Of a stretch of 7,228 nt of DNA, positions 5,609 through 7,228 are shown in pieces (within the stretch, counting starts at the first letter, position 1; every line of letters begins with the position of its first letter). The notes under the pieces are model-generated. The model saw nothing but the letters and a program-made list of their open reading frames with translations, had not been told where the DNA came from and did no database searches. Both the position numbers and the translations under genes were made by a program. Source of the DNA: Desulfobacterales bacterium (lineage in GTDB: Bacteria; Desulfobacterota; Desulfobulbia; Desulfobulbales; Desulfocapsaceae); NCBI GenBank assembly GCA_013042695.1, contig JABDPQ010000572.1:1-7228 (forward strand). The letters run 5' to 3'.

Positions 5609-7012
5609 CTAAAAATAACTGGTACCATCCCAGCAATGTGTACACAGTTGTTCCTTGGGCAACCCGATGGCTTCGACCAGGTCGTCTAGAGTTTGGTACT
5701 TCAGACTTGTTAATTTCAGCTTCTGGCGAATGAGGTCAATCATCTCAAGGTTTTTAGCCGATCCTGCATCGGCATATTCCTCCAGGTTCTTATCTTCCAC
5801 GCCCTCGATCTTCTTGATCATCTGTCTACCAGCCAAATCCAAGGTGGATCTGGAGGTCGAAAAATTGAGAAATTCACAAGGATGGATCAGGCATGGGCAG
5901 GCCGGGCGCATATGGGCTTCTTTGGCACCACATTCGTACAGTATCTGGATGTTGTCCTTGAGCTGAGTGCCACGGACAATGGAATCTTCACAAAAAAGTA
6001 TCCGCTGACCATCTATCAGCCTTTTGACCGGTATCAGTTTCATCTTTGCCACAAGGTCTCGCAGTTTTTGATCCTGAGGCATGAAACTGCGCGGCCAGGT
6101 GGGTGTGTATTTAACAAAAGGCCTAAGATAGGGAATTTGTCTCTCACTGGCATATCCTATGGCGTGACCAATCCCTGAATCCGGGATTCCGGCTACGAAA
6201 TCGATTTCCTCGTCATCTCGACGGGCGAGGGCAGCACCACATTGGTTTCGGACCCACTCCACGTTGATGTCTTCATAATCTGAAGCAGGGTACCCGTAAT
6301 AGACCCACAAAAATGAGCATACCTGCATTTTTTCGCCAGGTGGGACTTTTTGTTCAACGCCTTCGGCTGTTATAAAAACGACCTCCCCCGGCCCAAGAAA
6401 CGAGTCCTCCTCATAACCAAGATTTGGGAAAGCACAGTTTTCCGAGGCCGCGGCATAAGCGCCCTTTTTACGACCGATCACAATGGGGGTTCGCCCAAGA
6501 TTGTCCCGGGCAGCATAAATTCCGCTTGCGGTGAGAATTAACATCGAACAAGACCCTTTTACCCGACTAAATACATGCTGGATACCAGCCTCGAACGAGT
6601 CCTCCTCGCAGATTAAAGAAGCCACTACCTCGGTAGGATTGTCCTCTCCGGTGAGTATTTCAGAGAATTGTTTTTTTAGTTTGAACGCCCTGGCAGTCAA
6701 AGCTGCAATATTATTGATTTTGCCCACCGTAACGATTCCAAAAGTTCCCAGGTGAGAACTGACAATAAGCGGTTGGGCATCAAAGTCGCTGATGACGCCG
6801 ATTCCTTTGTGGCCATTGAATTTAGGAAGATCCGGCTCGAATTTGGTACGGAAATAATTGTACTCGATGTTATGGATGGTCCGTTTGATCCCTGCAGAAT
6901 TAAGAACTGCCATCCCGCCGCGCTTGGTGCCGAGTTGTGAATGATAGTCTGTTCCGTAATAAATATCCTTCACACAATCACTTTTCGATACGACGCCGAA
7001 TAATCCCCCCAT
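5609..7012 (-). CDS. Amidophosphoribosyltransferase-like (PurF family) protein lacking the glutaminase catalytic site
   Basis: PurF makes 5-phosphoribosylamine from PRPP and glutamine, the first step of purine synthesis. This 467-aa protein aligns along its whole length with PurF. The phosphoribosyltransferase half looks intact: VAGIPDSG (273-280), the flexible-loop region ending PRSFMPQ (307-313), and the PRPP loop ILFCEDSIVRGTQ (338-350; E342, D343, R347, T349). C232, C379, C457 and C460 match the [4Fe-4S] ligands of Bacillus-type PurF. The N-terminal half is Ntn-glutaminase in outline but not in chemistry: it starts MGGLFG where the family has CGIFG, so the nucleophilic Cys is Gly. The RYST/RYAT motif reads ISDFD (74-78), the NGN motif reads VGK (96-98), and the Asp of SSDTE is Pro (126). 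It may use free ammonia, partner with another protein, or do something else with PRPP. The ATG at 7012 follows a good RBS. Upstream is a clear promoter. A separate canonical purF is expected elsewhere. Confidence 0.9.
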   Translation of the reverse strand: MGGLFGVVSKSDCVKDIYYGTDYHSQLGTKRGGMAVLNSAGIKRTIHNIEYNYFRTKFEPDLPKFNGHKGIGVISDFDAQPLIVSSHLGTFGIVTVGKINNIAALTARAFKLKKQFSEILTGEDNPTEVVASLICEEDSFEAGIQHVFSRVKGSCSMLILTASGIYAARDNLGRTPIVIGRKKGAYAAASENCAFPNLGYEEDSFLGPGEVVFITAEGVEQKVPPGEKMQVCSFLWVYYGYPASDYEDINVEWVRNQCGAALARRDDEEIDFVAGIPDSGIGHAIGYASERQIPYLRPFVKYTPTWPRSFMPQDQKLRDLVAKMKLIPVKRLIDGQRILFCEDSIVRGTQLKDNIQILYECGAKEAHMRPACPCLIHPCEFLNFSTSRSTLDLAGRQMIKKIEGVEDKNLEEYADAGSAKNLEMIDLIRQKLKLTSLKYQTLDDLVEAIGLPKEQLCTHCWDGTSYF

Positions 7013-7017
7013 ATGCG

Positions 7018-7023
7018 CTCCTC
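7018..7023 (-). promoter_or_regulatory. RBS of the PurF-like gene
   Basis: Minus-strand GAGGAG, 5 bases before the ATG at 7012-7010. It confirms the MGGLFG N-terminus, so the missing catalytic Cys is not an artefact of a wrong start: there is no room for a propeptide with CGIFG, and the residues match the position after the Cys. Confidence 0.8.
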
Positions 7024-7071
7024 ATGTAATTAGAGTAGTGGTTATCTTTAAACGCCCCGATTCGATGGGTT

Positions 7072-7099
7072 ATTATATCCTGAATCCGTGAGCGTCCAA
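7072..7099 (-). promoter_or_regulatory. Sigma70-type promoter of the PurF-like gene
   Basis: Read on the minus strand, TTGGAC (7099-7094) and a perfect TATAAT (7077-7072) are 16 bases apart. Transcription would start near 7065, leaving a leader of about 50 bases before the ATG. Only this gene is served inside the window. Confidence 0.7.
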
Positions 7100-7143
7100 G
7101 AACACTGCAGATGCAAGGCGGCAACAGTGTTGGTAATACTTGG
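7096..7143. repeat. Inverted repeat touching the -35 box of the PurF-like gene
   Basis: CCAAG plus AACACTG (7096-7107) are mirrored by CAGTGTT (7125-7131) and CTTGG (7139-7143), the second arm being interrupted by seven bases. The proximal arm overlaps the -35 hexamer, and related AACAC/GTGTT words recur nearby (7161-7165, 7177-7181). The location is right for an operator. The regulator is unknown, and it does not match an E. coli PurR box as I recall it. Confidence 0.4.
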
Positions 7144-7187
7144 GTATATCAACGAGTTGTCAACACAGCCGATGTAGTGTTATAGGG

Positions 7188-7201
7188 CGCCCCGAAGGGC
7201 G
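7188..7201. other. GC-rich hairpin in unclassified edge sequence
   Basis: CGCCC (7188-7192) and GGGCG (7197-7201) enclose a 4-base loop that reads TTCG on the minus strand, the extra-stable C-UUCG-G tetraloop type. No T-run follows on either strand. It sits in a markedly GC-rich stretch (7185-7222) unlike the AT-rich DNA before it. The window ends before its context is visible. Confidence 0.4.
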
Positions 7202-7228
7202 GCGGGATGAAGCCGGCCACCCAATGAA

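Noticed and set aside
7188..7210. Rho-independent terminator at the right edge
   Set aside because: The GC-rich stem has no following T-run on either strand.

Overview
This 7.2 kb window is an ordinary bacterial chromosome segment of compact single-domain genes with moderate G+C. The proteins (a PurF-family protein beginning MGGLFG, a rhomboid with a zinc ribbon, a DMT exporter) are reminiscent of anaerobic Deltaproteobacteria/Desulfobacterota. That taxonomic guess is inference from protein style; there is no rRNA or marker gene to confirm it.

Left part, minus strand (about 1-1818): a two-gene operon. A cytoplasmic Cys-dependent phosphatase of the MptpB/Y_phosphatase3 type overlaps by 4 bases (ATGA) a membrane CDP-alcohol phosphatidyltransferase that runs off the left edge. 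A lipid head-group synthase coupled to a phosphatase of a family that includes lipid phosphatases suggests a synthesis-plus-dephosphorylation unit for a phospholipid.

Middle, plus strand (about 2066-5408): three independently spaced genes. They are a rhomboid serine protease with an N-terminal four-Cys zinc ribbon, a 10-TM EamA/DMT-type transporter with a good sigma70-type promoter, and a homocysteine S-methyltransferase family protein. The 357-base gap before the last gene holds a 144-bp long inverted repeat with a candidate 3-bp target duplication, resembling a MITE or a large structured leader. The methyltransferase-like protein has a His where the family normally has its first zinc Cys.

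Right part, minus strand (5609-7228): a PurF-family protein convergent with the methyltransferase gene. It keeps the PRPP-binding motif and all four cysteines of the iron-sulfur cluster type of PurF, but it has lost the catalytic glutaminase Cys and the other glutamine-site motifs. It has a clear RBS and promoter, with an inverted repeat touching the -35 box. The last 50 bases are a GC-rich hairpin region that I cannot classify.

No tRNA, rRNA, CRISPR array or transposase gene was seen. The most interesting items are the glutaminase-dead PurF paralogue, the Cys-to-His zinc-site variant, the long inverted repeat, and the phosphatase/phosphatidyltransferase pair.
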